Source: Streptomyces goshikiensis (GTDB lineage Bacteria > Actinomycetota > Actinomycetes > Streptomycetales > Streptomycetaceae). Taken from it: a stretch of 64,000 nucleotides of DNA. Shown here one piece after another: positions 53,746 to 61,359 of the stretch (within the stretch, counting starts at the first letter, position 1; each line of letters starts with the position of its first letter). The notes beneath the pieces are model-generated. The model saw nothing but the letters and a program-made list of their open reading frames with translations. It was not told the origin of the DNA and ran no database searches. The stretch is from positions 310,001 to 374,000 of the forward strand of contig NZ_BMVE01000002.1 in NCBI RefSeq assembly GCF_014650555.1. The letters run 5' to 3'. The position numbers and the translations under genes are program-made.

Positions 53746-54684
53746 CTAGAAGTACCCCTCGCGCTTGCGGTCTTCCATCGCGGCCTCGGACATCTTGTCG
53801 TCGGCGCGGGTCGCACCCCGCTCGGTGAGCCGGGAGGCGGCGATCTCGGTGATCACGGCGTCCAGCGTGGTGGCGTCGGAGTCGACGGCGCCGGTGCAGG
53901 ACATGTCACCGACGGTGCGGTAGCGGATGAGGCGCGTCTGGGTCGCCTCGCCCTCCTTGGGGCCGCCCCACTCGCCGGCCGTCAGCCACATGCCGCTGCG
54001 CTGGAAGACCTCGCGCTCGTGGGCGAAGTAGATCTCCGGCAGTTCGATGCCCTCGCGGGCGATGTACTGCCACACGTCCAGCTCGGTCCAGTTGGAGAGC
54101 GGGAAGACGCGTACGTGCTCGCCGGGCGCGTGGCGGCCGTTGTAGAGCTGCCACAGCTCGGGGCGCTGGCGGCGCGGGTCCCACTGGGAGAACTCGTCGC
54201 GCAGGGAGAAGACGCGCTCCTTGGCGCGGGCCTTCTCCTCGTCGCGGCGGCCGCCGCCGAAGACGGCGTCGAACTTCAGCTCCTGGATCGCCTCGGTGAG
54301 CGGGACGGTCTGGAGCGGGTTGCGGACGCCGTCCGGACGCTCGCGGAGCTTGCCGGCGTCGATGTACTCCTGGACGGAGGCCACGTGCAGGCGCAGGCCG
54401 TGCTTCGCGACGGCCCGGTCGCGGTAGCCGAGGACCTCGGGGAAGTTGTGCCCGGTGTCGACGTGCAGCAGCGCGAAGGGCACCGGGGCCGGCGCGAACG
54501 CCTTCAGCGCCAGGTGCAGCATGACGATGGAGTCCTTGCCGCCCGAGAACAGGATCACCGGCTTCTCGAACTCGCCCGCCACCTCGCGGAAGATGTGCAC
54601 GGCCTCCGATTCGAGGGCGTCGAGGTGCGACAGCGCGTACGGCGCGTCCGTCCCCTCGTGGACGTGTGCGACGGTGGCGGTCAT
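53746..54684 (-). CDS. cysD: Sulfate adenylyltransferase small subunit CysD
   Basis: The PP-loop is VILFSGGKDSIVMLHL, and FGGGRRDEEKARAKERVFS and FPLSNWTELDVWQYI are family hallmarks. The 312-residue length is normal. It is the catalytic half of ATP sulfurylase. Its ATG overlaps the cysC stop (ATGA). Confidence 0.97.
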   Translation of the reverse strand: MTATVAHVHEGTDAPYALSHLDALESEAVHIFREVAGEFEKPVILFSGGKDSIVMLHLALKAFAPAPVPFALLHVDTGHNFPEVLGYRDRAVAKHGLRLHVASVQEYIDAGKLRERPDGVRNPLQTVPLTEAIQELKFDAVFGGGRRDEEKARAKERVFSLRDEFSQWDPRRQRPELWQLYNGRHAPGEHVRVFPLSNWTELDVWQYIAREGIELPEIYFAHEREVFQRSGMWLTAGEWGGPKEGEATQTRLIRYRTVGDMSCTGAVDSDATTLDAVITEIAASRLTERGATRADDKMSEAAMEDRKREGYF

Positions 54685-55226
54685 GCCAGGCCCCTCTCGG
54701 TGAGCAGCGCGTGCAGGGCCGAAGCCGACTCCCGCACGGTCTGCGTGTGCGACTCGATCCGCAGGTCCGGGGAGCCCGGAGCCTCGTACGGGTCGTCGAC
54801 GCCGGTCAGGCCGGAGATCTCGCCGGCCGCCTGCTTCGCGTACAGGCCCTTCACATCGCGCTCCGAGCACACCTCGACCGGGGTGGCCACGTGGACCTCC
54901 AGGTACGCGGTGCCCTCGGCGGCGTGCCGCTTGCGGACGGCCTCGCGGCTGTCCGCGAACGGCGCGATCACCGGCACCAGCGCCTTGACCCCGTTGCTCG
55001 CGAGGAGTTCGGCGACGAAACCGATCCGCTGCACGTTGGTGTGCCGGTCCTCCCGGCTGAAGCCCAGCCCGGCGGAGAGGAACTCGCGGATCTCGTCGCC
55101 GTCGAGGACCTCCACGCGGTGGCCCTCGTCGCGCAGCCGCTCGGCCAGCGCGTAGGCGATGGTGGTCTTGCCCGCGCTCGGCAGCCCGGTCAGCCACACG
55201 GTGGCGCCCTGGTCGCTCACGCTCAT
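54681..55226 (-). CDS. cysC: Adenylylsulfate kinase CysC
   Basis: Walker A is TGLPSAGKTTIAYAL; LDGDEIREFL and GFSREDRHTNVQRIG bind APS. It phosphorylates APS to PAPS. I chose the ATG at 55226 (GGAG 9 nt upstream). An ATG at 55262 overlaps the cysH stop and would add 12 residues. Because CysH here looks APS-specific, PAPS may serve sulfation more than sulfide production. Confidence 0.94.
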   Translation of the reverse strand: MSVSDQGATVWLTGLPSAGKTTIAYALAERLRDEGHRVEVLDGDEIREFLSAGLGFSREDRHTNVQRIGFVAELLASNGVKALVPVIAPFADSREAVRKRHAAEGTAYLEVHVATPVEVCSERDVKGLYAKQAAGEISGLTGVDDPYEAPGSPDLRIESHTQTVRESASALHALLTERGLA

Positions 55227-55261
55227 CTGCTTCTTCTCCGTCGGTTCCGTGTGGTGGGTCA

Positions 55262-55963
55262 TCAGCCGTGCAGTCCGCACTCGGTCTTGCCCAGCCCGGC
55301 CCAGCGGCCCGCCCGGGCGTCCTCGCCCGGCGCCACGCGGCGGGTGCAGGGCGCACAGCCGACGGAGGCGTACCCGTCCGTCAGCAGCGGGTTGGTGAGC
55401 ACGCCGTGCTCGGCGACGTACGCGTCCACGTCGTCCTGGGTCCAGCGGGCGATCGGCGAGACCTTGACCTTCCGGCGCTTCTCGTCCCAGCCGACCACCG
55501 GGGTGTTCGCCCGGGTCGGGGACTCGTCGCGGCGCAGGCCCGTCGCCCACGCCCGGTACCCGGCCAGGCCCTCTTCGAGGGGCTTGACCTTGCGCAGCGC
55601 GCAGCACAGGTCGGGGTCGCGGTCGTGCAGCCTCGGGCCGTACTCGGCGTCCTGCTCGGCGACGCTCTGGCGCGGGGTGAGGGTGATGACGTTGACGTCC
55701 ATCACGGCCTCGACCGCGTCCCGGGTGCCGATGGTCTCCTCGAAGTGGTAGCCGGTGTCGAGGAACACCACGTCCACGCCGGGGAAGACCCGGGACGCCA
55801 GGTGGGCGACCACCGCGTCCTCCATCGAGGAGGTCACGCAGAACTCCTTGCCGAAGGTCTCGGCCGCCCAGGCGAGGACCTCCGTAGCGGAGGCGTCCTC
55901 CAGGTCCCGGCCCGCCCGCTCGGCCAGTTCCCTCAGCCCCCGGTCCTCCTGAACCGTCGTCAT
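55262..55963 (-). CDS. cysH: APS/PAPS reductase CysH, 4Fe-4S type
   Basis: The Cys pairs DLCCALRKVKPL and GCAPCTRRV are the four iron-sulfur ligands that distinguish assimilatory APS reductases from PAPS-only enzymes. The catalytic Cys is in the C-terminal ECGLHG. The PP-type motif is CVTSSMEDAVVAHL. The 233-residue length is normal and there is no thioredoxin domain. It reduces APS to sulfite. The ATG has GGGAGGAG and overlaps the zinc-ribbon gene stop by 4 bp. Confidence 0.95.
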   Translation of the reverse strand: MTTVQEDRGLRELAERAGRDLEDASATEVLAWAAETFGKEFCVTSSMEDAVVAHLASRVFPGVDVVFLDTGYHFEETIGTRDAVEAVMDVNVITLTPRQSVAEQDAEYGPRLHDRDPDLCCALRKVKPLEEGLAGYRAWATGLRRDESPTRANTPVVGWDEKRRKVKVSPIARWTQDDVDAYVAEHGVLTNPLLTDGYASVGCAPCTRRVAPGEDARAGRWAGLGKTECGLHG

Positions 55964-56139
55964 ATCTCCTCCCCTCCCGCGGCGGTGGGCCGAACGCCCC
56001 GGGACAGCAGCCCGAGGTACTTCAGCTGGAACGCCCGGTTGCAGGCCCGGCACTCCCAGGCGCCGTGCCCCGTCTCGTTCGGGAACAGGTCCTCGTCGCC
56101 GCAGTACGGGCAGTAGAACGGGGCCGCGCGCTCGCTCAC
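55960..56139 (-). CDS. Zinc-ribbon miniprotein embedded in the cys operon, 59 residues
   Basis: Two CxxC knuckles (FYCPYCGDED and WECRACNRAF) are about 20 residues apart. The GTG start overlaps the cysI stop and the stop overlaps the cysH start, both by 4 bp, so translation is coupled on both sides. No signal or membrane segment is seen. The role is unknown; the placement suggests it supports sulfite reductase or APS reductase, perhaps as a metal or electron adaptor. Confidence 0.82.
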   Translation of the reverse strand: MSERAAPFYCPYCGDEDLFPNETGHGAWECRACNRAFQLKYLGLLSRGVRPTAAGGEEI

Positions 56140-57848
56140 GACAGGTCCTCGTCCTTCGCACGGGTCACCCACGCGGCGAAGCGCTCGCCGTCCTCGCGCT
56201 GCTCCTGGAAGCGCGTGACGACCCGCTCGACGTAGTCGGGCAGACCGGCCGAGGTGACCTTGAGGCCGCGGACCTTGCGGCCGAACCCGGCCTCCAGACC
56301 GAGCGCGCCGCCCAGGTGGACCTGGTAGCCCTCCACCTGGTTGCCGTCGTCGTCCAGGACCAGCTGCCCCTTGAGACCGATGTCCGCCACCTGGATGCGG
56401 GCGCAGGCGTTCGGGCAGCCGTTGATGTTGATGGTGAGCGGCTCGGCGAACTCCGGCAGGCGGCGCTCCAGTTCGTCGATCAGCGAGGCGCCGCGCGCCT
56501 TCGTCTCGACGATGGCCAGCTTGCAGAACTCGATGCCGGTGCAGGCCATCGTGCCGCGGCGGAACGGGGACGGCTTGACCCGCAGGTCCAGCGCCTCCAG
56601 GGCCGCGACGACGGATTCGACCCGGTCGGCCTCGATGTCGAGGACGATCATCTTCTGCTCGGCGGTGGTGCGCAGCCGGCCGGAGCCGTGCCGGGCGGCC
56701 ACGTCCGCGATCTTGGTGAGGGTGGCGCCGTCGACGCGGCCGACGCGGGGCGCGAAGCCGACGTAGAAGCGGCCGTCCCGCTGCCGGTGGACCCCGACGT
56801 GGTCGCGCCACTGGCCGGAGGGCTGCGCGGGCGCGGGGCCGTCGGTCAGCTTCCGCTCCAGGTACTCGTCCTCCAGGACCTGGCGGAACTTGGCCGGGCC
56901 CCAGTCGGCGACGAGGAACTTCAGGCGGGCGCGGTTGCGCAGCCGGCGGTAGCCGTAGTCGCGGAAGATCGAGATGACGCCCTCGTAGACGTCCGGGACC
57001 TCGTCGAGCGAGACCCAAGTGCCCAGGCGCACGCCGAGCTTGGGGTTGGTGGAGAGACCTCCGCCGACCCAGACGTCGAAGCCGGGGCCGTGCTCGGGGT
57101 GCTCCACGCCGACGAAGGCGATGTCGTTGATCTCGTGCGCCACGTCGAGCAGCGGCGAGCCGGAGACCGCGGACTTGAACTTGCGGGGCAGGTTGGAGAA
57201 GTCCTTGTTGCCGACGATGCGGCGGTAGATCTCCTCGATGGCGGGAGTGCCGTCGATGATCTCGTCCTGGGCGATGCCGGCGACCGGCGAGCCGAGGATG
57301 ACGCGGGGCGTGTCACCGCAGGCCTCGGTCGTGGACAGGCCGACGGCCTCCAGGCGGCGCCAGATCTCGGGGACGTCCTCGATCCGGATCCAGTGGTACT
57401 GCACGTTCTGGCGGTCGGTGAGGTCCGCCGTGCCGCGCGCGAACTCCTCGGAGATCTCGCCGATGACGCGCAGCTGCTCGGTCGTCAGCCGGCCGCCGTC
57501 GATGCGGACGCGCAGCATGAAGTACTTGTCGTCCAGCTCCTCCGGCTCCAGGATCGCGGTCTTGCCGCCGTCGATCCCGGGCTTGCGCTGGGTGTAGAGG
57601 CCCCACCAGCGCATGCGGCCGCGCAGGTCGTTGGGGTCGATCGAGTCGAAGCCCGCCTTGGAGTAGATCGTCTCAATGCGTGTCCGCACGTTGAGACCGT
57701 CGTCGTCCTTCTTGAACTGCTCGTTGCCGTTGAGGGGGGTGTGGTGTCCGACGGCCCACTGACCCTCACCGCGGTGACGGCCGGTCTTACGGCGCGCGGC
57801 AGCGGCTGCGGGCGCGGCTGCGGCGGGCGATTCGGGAGTGGCGGCCAT
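56136..57848 (-). CDS. cysI: Ferredoxin-type sulfite reductase CysI/SirA
   Basis: The siroheme/4Fe-4S ligands are in MACTGIEFCKLA and INGCPNACAR. The half-domain repeats are typical of ferredoxin nitrite/sulfite reductases (570 residues). RMRWWGLYTQRKPG and TEACGDTPR carry the Tyr and Cys that are cross-linked next to siroheme in the mycobacterial sulfite reductase, favouring sulfite over nitrite. It reduces sulfite to sulfide. It is the first large gene after the leader peptide, with AAGGA before the ATG. Confidence 0.94.
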   Translation of the reverse strand: MAATPESPAAAAPAAAAARRKTGRHRGEGQWAVGHHTPLNGNEQFKKDDDGLNVRTRIETIYSKAGFDSIDPNDLRGRMRWWGLYTQRKPGIDGGKTAILEPEELDDKYFMLRVRIDGGRLTTEQLRVIGEISEEFARGTADLTDRQNVQYHWIRIEDVPEIWRRLEAVGLSTTEACGDTPRVILGSPVAGIAQDEIIDGTPAIEEIYRRIVGNKDFSNLPRKFKSAVSGSPLLDVAHEINDIAFVGVEHPEHGPGFDVWVGGGLSTNPKLGVRLGTWVSLDEVPDVYEGVISIFRDYGYRRLRNRARLKFLVADWGPAKFRQVLEDEYLERKLTDGPAPAQPSGQWRDHVGVHRQRDGRFYVGFAPRVGRVDGATLTKIADVAARHGSGRLRTTAEQKMIVLDIEADRVESVVAALEALDLRVKPSPFRRGTMACTGIEFCKLAIVETKARGASLIDELERRLPEFAEPLTININGCPNACARIQVADIGLKGQLVLDDDGNQVEGYQVHLGGALGLEAGFGRKVRGLKVTSAGLPDYVERVVTRFQEQREDGERFAAWVTRAKDEDLS

Positions 57849-57890
57849 GGCGGTACGTCCTTCTTCGGCGGCTCGGGGCGGGGCGGGGGG

Positions 57891-57927
57891 AGCGGCGGCG
57901 AGTGCCCCCGTGAGTGGTCCCGCCGCT
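57891..57927 (-). promoter_or_regulatory. Hairpin in the cysI 5' leader
   Basis: AGCGGCG (57891-57897) and CGCCGCT (57921-57927) are perfect complements about 43 bp before the cysI start. It lies between the leader peptide stop and the cysI ribosome site, where an attenuator or site-masking structure would be expected. No T-tract is present, so a role is only suggested. Confidence 0.35.
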
Positions 57928-58073
57928 GAGCAGGTGCGGCGGATCGCCGCCCGATGCCGGTGTTTCCGGTGTTCAGGGCGGTCTTCGGCCTTCAGGGGGC
58001 ATGCGGGTACTGCGGAGACCGACGCGTCCGCGGCAGCGGGGACGACGGCGGTGTGCGGCGGTGGCTGGTTCCG

Positions 58074-58157
58074 TCAGCTCGCCGGACAGATGGCGCTGGA
58101 CATGCGGCCGAGGTCGACGTGCCGCCGACTCACCAAGGCAATTCCAGCTCCAGTCAT
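58074..58157 (-). CDS. 27-residue leader peptide of the cys operon
   Basis: On the minus strand an ATG at 58157 opens a 27-codon frame: MTGAGIALVSRRHVDLGR followed by MSSAICPAS and TGA. The SRRHVDLGRMSSAIC core matches the short proteins annotated as putative leader peptide in front of Streptomyces sulfur genes. A Cys codon sits four codons from the stop, fitting control by cysteine supply. It lies 225 bp ahead of cysI on the same strand. No strong Shine-Dalgarno is visible. Confidence 0.85.
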   Translation of the reverse strand: MTGAGIALVSRRHVDLGRMSSAICPAS

Positions 58158-58295
58158 GGCGGAAGCGTGTCATGTGCCGATTGGAGGAGTCCACTACTGT
58201 CCATGATGCGGACGTACTCGTCTCGTATCGCGGGACAGCGTGACGGGGGTCACTCGGTGAAGCGGCACAATCCGGCCGCCCGAGGCCCGTTCACG

Positions 58296-59048
58296 CTACC
58301 CGGTGCGGCGTTGCGGGGAGGCGGAGGTTGAGGCGGAGGCGGTTCCACTCCCCGGGGCGACCGGGTCGACCGGGCGGAACGGTGCCGAGCCGGTGATCCC
58401 CTCGGCCCGGGGGCCGTCCCTGCGCAGCCGCTCCAGTACGTCGTCGTCCGGCGGGTGGGAGGGCTCGGGAGCTCCCGACACGAGGGCGGGCGGACGGGCC
58501 TTGGGGACGCCCGGGATCACCCCGGTCGTGTATTCGAGCGGAAGCTTCGGCTCCGCCACCCGCACGACCGCCCGCCACGTGCCGTGCGGCCAGTCCAGCT
58601 CGGCCAGGGCCACCGGCCAGTCCGCCCTGTCCTTGCCCCGCAGGACCATCGCGAACAGCCGGGAGTCCCGGGCCAGCCCGCTGAACGTCCCCTCGAAGGT
58701 CACGGCGATCCCGGAGGGAGGGGAGGCGGGATCGGTGTCCTGCCGGGTGGACCGCGTGACCACCACGGCCTCGGAGCGCACGTCGGCCGGGCCGGTGGGA
58801 GGCGGCGCGATCGGCGGCTGCGGGTCCCGCGAGATGAAGGCCACGACGATGCCCGCGACGGCCGCCACCAGGGCCGCGAGGAGGCCCTGCCAGCGGTACG
58901 AGCTCGACAGCCACCGGGTCACGCGCCGGGAGGAGGAGTCCGGGGTCCCGGGCGCCGGGCCGCCGGGCGGATCGCCCCGGCCGTCCGGATCGCCCCGGCC
59001 GTCCGGGTCAGGGGTGCCGGCCGGGCCCGTGGGGGGTGTGGTGCTCAT
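58296..59048 (-). CDS. Single-pass membrane protein of unknown function
   Basis: The 250-residue protein has a Pro/Gly/Asp-rich cytoplasmic N-terminus with two GDPDGR-type repeats. One membrane helix follows (LLAALVAAVAGIVVAFIS, about residue 60), then an outer domain of some 180 residues with beta-like patterns (SGIAVTFEGTFSGLARDS, GTWRAVVRVAEPKLPLEY). It may be a signal-anchored extracytoplasmic protein. No family is recognised. The end is Ser/Pro/Thr-rich. Confidence 0.65.
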   Translation of the reverse strand: MSTTPPTGPAGTPDPDGRGDPDGRGDPPGGPAPGTPDSSSRRVTRWLSSSYRWQGLLAALVAAVAGIVVAFISRDPQPPIAPPPTGPADVRSEAVVVTRSTRQDTDPASPPSGIAVTFEGTFSGLARDSRLFAMVLRGKDRADWPVALAELDWPHGTWRAVVRVAEPKLPLEYTTGVIPGVPKARPPALVSGAPEPSHPPDDDVLERLRRDGPRAEGITGSAPFRPVDPVAPGSGTASASTSASPQRRTG

Positions 59049-59162
59049 ACGCCTCGCCTCGCTCGACGGACGTCCAGCATGCGGACTCCGGGCCCGCCCC
59101 GTCCCGCAGCCACGCCGCACGCGCACCACCGGCCGCCGGCGCGGCCGGCCGTGCGCGCCGCC

Positions 59163-59726
59163 TCACGCCCCCGGCCAGGGGCCCGGGGTCGGGGCGTCCT
59201 CCTTCTGTTCCGTCTCCGTCCGGAAGACCTTGAAGCCGCGCCGCAGGTAGTTGTCCATCGCCGTCGGACCGTCCTGGCTGCACGTGTGGAGCCAGACCCG
59301 GCGGGTCGGCTCCAGCTCCGGCCAGCGGGACGCCAGGTCCCACGCCCGGGCGACCCCCGCCGTCAGCAGGTGGCCCCCGATGCGGCGGCCGCGGAAGTCC
59401 GGGAGGAGGCCGAAGTACATGATCTCCACCACGCCGTCCGGCTGCGGGTCGAGTTCCACGTAGCCCGCCGGGGTGCCGCGGTCGTAGGCGACCCACGTCT
59501 CCACGCCCGGCCGCCCCAGCGTCTCCACCCACTGCGCGCGGGTCAGCGCCAGCCGGTCCGTCCAGTGGATGTCCCCGCCCACCGAGGCGTACAGGAAGCG
59601 GCTGAACTCGGGCGAGGGGACCTCCGCCCGGGCGATGTGGATCTCCGGCCCCGGCACGGCGGCCGGGACCAGGTCCCGCGCGGAGGTCATTTCCAGGGAC
59701 CAGGTGGTCAGGGTGATGGCGCTCAT
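59163..59726 (-). CDS. GNAT family N-acetyltransferase
   Basis: The acetyl-CoA loop is LPDFRGRRIGGHLLT and the preceding strand is VVEIMYFGL. The C-terminal NYLRRGFKVFRTET is the usual last GNAT strand. The 187-residue length is normal. It ends the run of genes downstream of the GAF regulator, with 5 bp between. The acceptor is unknown. Confidence 0.88.
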   Translation of the reverse strand: MSAITLTTWSLEMTSARDLVPAAVPGPEIHIARAEVPSPEFSRFLYASVGGDIHWTDRLALTRAQWVETLGRPGVETWVAYDRGTPAGYVELDPQPDGVVEIMYFGLLPDFRGRRIGGHLLTAGVARAWDLASRWPELEPTRRVWLHTCSQDGPTAMDNYLRRGFKVFRTETEQKEDAPTPGPWPGA

Positions 59727-59731
59727 GCAGG

Positions 59732-61042
59732 TCAGGGAATCACGTCCGGTCCGGTCCGGCCCAGGCGGGCCCTGATCACCGCCGGCGCCGTGGAGTGCGG
59801 CAGTAGCCCGGCCGGGTCCCGCGGGCGGATCACCTCCACCTCCACGTCCTCCGCGAAGCGGTACGGGCGGTGGGTCAGCACCCCGGCGAGGTGGCGCCGG
59901 ACCCGGGACAGCTCCGCCCGGACCGTCACCGTACGGGTGGGGTCCCCGAACAGCTCCGCCGCCAGTTCCGCCGCCGAGCGCCCGCGCGGTGACTCCGCCA
60001 GCAGGAACAACAGCTCCGCGTGGCGCGGGCTCAGCTCCTGCGACCAGTTGCCCGCGGCCCCGTACACCGTCACCGCCCAGGACCGGGGCCGGCTGAAGTC
60101 CAGGACGACGCGGCCCGCCGGCGCGTCCGTACGGGACTCCGCGACCCGCAGCAGCCAGCCGCCGGGCAGCGCCTCCACCCCGCAGTCCCCGAGCTGCGGC
60201 ACCCACGCCCGGCCCGGGCCGAACCGCTTCGGCAGCGGGTAGCGCTCCTGCGGCGCCAGCCCCGTCACCGCCGCCGTCCAGCCGAGCCCGTCCACCGCCA
60301 GGGCCCGCCCCGGCAGCCGGGCCAGCAGCGGGGCCGCCACCGCCCGCAGCCGCTCCAGCGACTCCAGGTGCCGCACCCGCAGCTCCCGCTCCGCGAGCCG
60401 GGCCACCGAGCTCACCCACGCCAGCGTCGCCGGGTGCATCGTGGCCAGCGGCCCGCTGACGTCCACCACCCCCAGCAGCCGGCCGTCGCGCGGGTCCCGC
60501 AGCGGGGCCCCTGCGCAGGTCCAGTCGTGGTGGCTGGAGACGAAGTGCTCCGCCGAGAACACCTGTACCGGCCGCCGCGCCACCAGGGCGGTCCCCACCC
60601 CGTTGGTGCCGACCACCGCCTCGTTCCAGTCGGCGCCCACCCCGAAACCCAGCCGGTCCGCCTTGCGCAGGATCGAGGCGTGCCCCTCCCGCCACAGCAG
60701 CCGCCCGTCCGCGTCGGCGACGACCATGATGTGCAGGGCCCCGTCCAGCGCGGGCAGCAGCCCCTCGCGCAACACCGGCAGCACTTCCCGCAGCGGCGAG
60801 AGGCGCCTGCGCTCCTCCGTCTCGGCGGCGGACAGCATCCGCGAGCGCGCGTCCCGGTCCGGATGCACCCCGCCGGCCAGCATCCGGCGCCAGGACTCCG
60901 CGATCTCCGGGCGCGGGGCGGCCGGGGGGCGGTTCCCGGCCAGCGCGGCGGCCCGCACCCCCTTGAGCAGACGCGCGGCCTCCCGCGCGTCCATGGCCGA
61001 GATGCGCGCCACGTCGATCCCGCCGACCGCGGTGTCGCCCAC
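59732..61042 (-). CDS. GAF-domain transcriptional regulator, AcoR-like N-terminus
   Basis: Residues 20-200 match the AcoR-type GAF sensor (IAESWRRMLAGGVHPD, GFGVGADWNEAVVGTNGVGTAL, AEHFVSSHHDWTCAGAPLRDP). The sigma-54 AAA domain is missing. The C-terminal 110 residues carry a winged-helix-like segment (LSPRHAELLFLLAESPRGRSA). The 436-residue protein starts at a GTG with GGGGAGG 5 nt away. It lies between an acyl-CoA dehydrogenase and a GNAT gene; a link to the dehydrogenase is plausible. Confidence 0.82.
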   Translation of the reverse strand: MGDTAVGGIDVARISAMDAREAARLLKGVRAAALAGNRPPAAPRPEIAESWRRMLAGGVHPDRDARSRMLSAAETEERRRLSPLREVLPVLREGLLPALDGALHIMVVADADGRLLWREGHASILRKADRLGFGVGADWNEAVVGTNGVGTALVARRPVQVFSAEHFVSSHHDWTCAGAPLRDPRDGRLLGVVDVSGPLATMHPATLAWVSSVARLAERELRVRHLESLERLRAVAAPLLARLPGRALAVDGLGWTAAVTGLAPQERYPLPKRFGPGRAWVPQLGDCGVEALPGGWLLRVAESRTDAPAGRVVLDFSRPRSWAVTVYGAAGNWSQELSPRHAELLFLLAESPRGRSAAELAAELFGDPTRTVTVRAELSRVRRHLAGVLTHRPYRFAEDVEVEVIRPRDPAGLLPHSTAPAVIRARLGRTGPDVIP

Positions 61043-61102
61043 CGGAGCCTCCCCGTGTGAAACGCTCCCCCGGCCCGCGCGGCGGGGGTCCCGACTCGAA
61101 GG

Positions 61103-61120
61103 GTTGCAACGGTACGCAAC
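61103..61120. promoter_or_regulatory. Inverted repeat upstream of the GAF regulator
   Basis: GTTGC-AACGGTAC-GCAAC is a 5+8+5 inverted repeat about 60 bp before the GTG of the regulator. Its size fits a dimer operator, possibly for self-control. The rest of 61043-61332 is non-coding; it also contains 21-bp repeats near its end. Confidence 0.35.
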
Positions 61121-61296
61121 TCTCGCGGGCCCCCGCGCACCCGACCGACACTGTCCGGACGTCGTGAGCGGCGTGACGGCTCCTTCCTCGGGGCCGGGCG
61201 GATCAGGGGTGGTGCCGAGTCGGCGCGGCGCCGCCCCGATCCCCGGTGAACGGGCACGGATCCCGGCCGGAGCGGTTTGGGGACCACTCCTCGGCC

Positions 61297-61359
61297 CGCG
61301 ATCCGCGCCCGTCAGCCCGCACTCCGTGCGCGTCAGCCCGCGATCCGCGCCCGTTCCAC
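61297..61359. repeat. Three tandem 21-bp repeats at the 3' end of the dehydrogenase gene
   Basis: Units of 21 bp start at 61297, 61318 and 61339. Units 1 and 3 share CGCGATCCGCGCCCGT; unit 2 is CGCACTCCGTGCGCGT. The last unit encodes the C-terminus of the dehydrogenase and the others lie past its stop, so the gene end has been tandemly copied. Confidence 0.6.
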
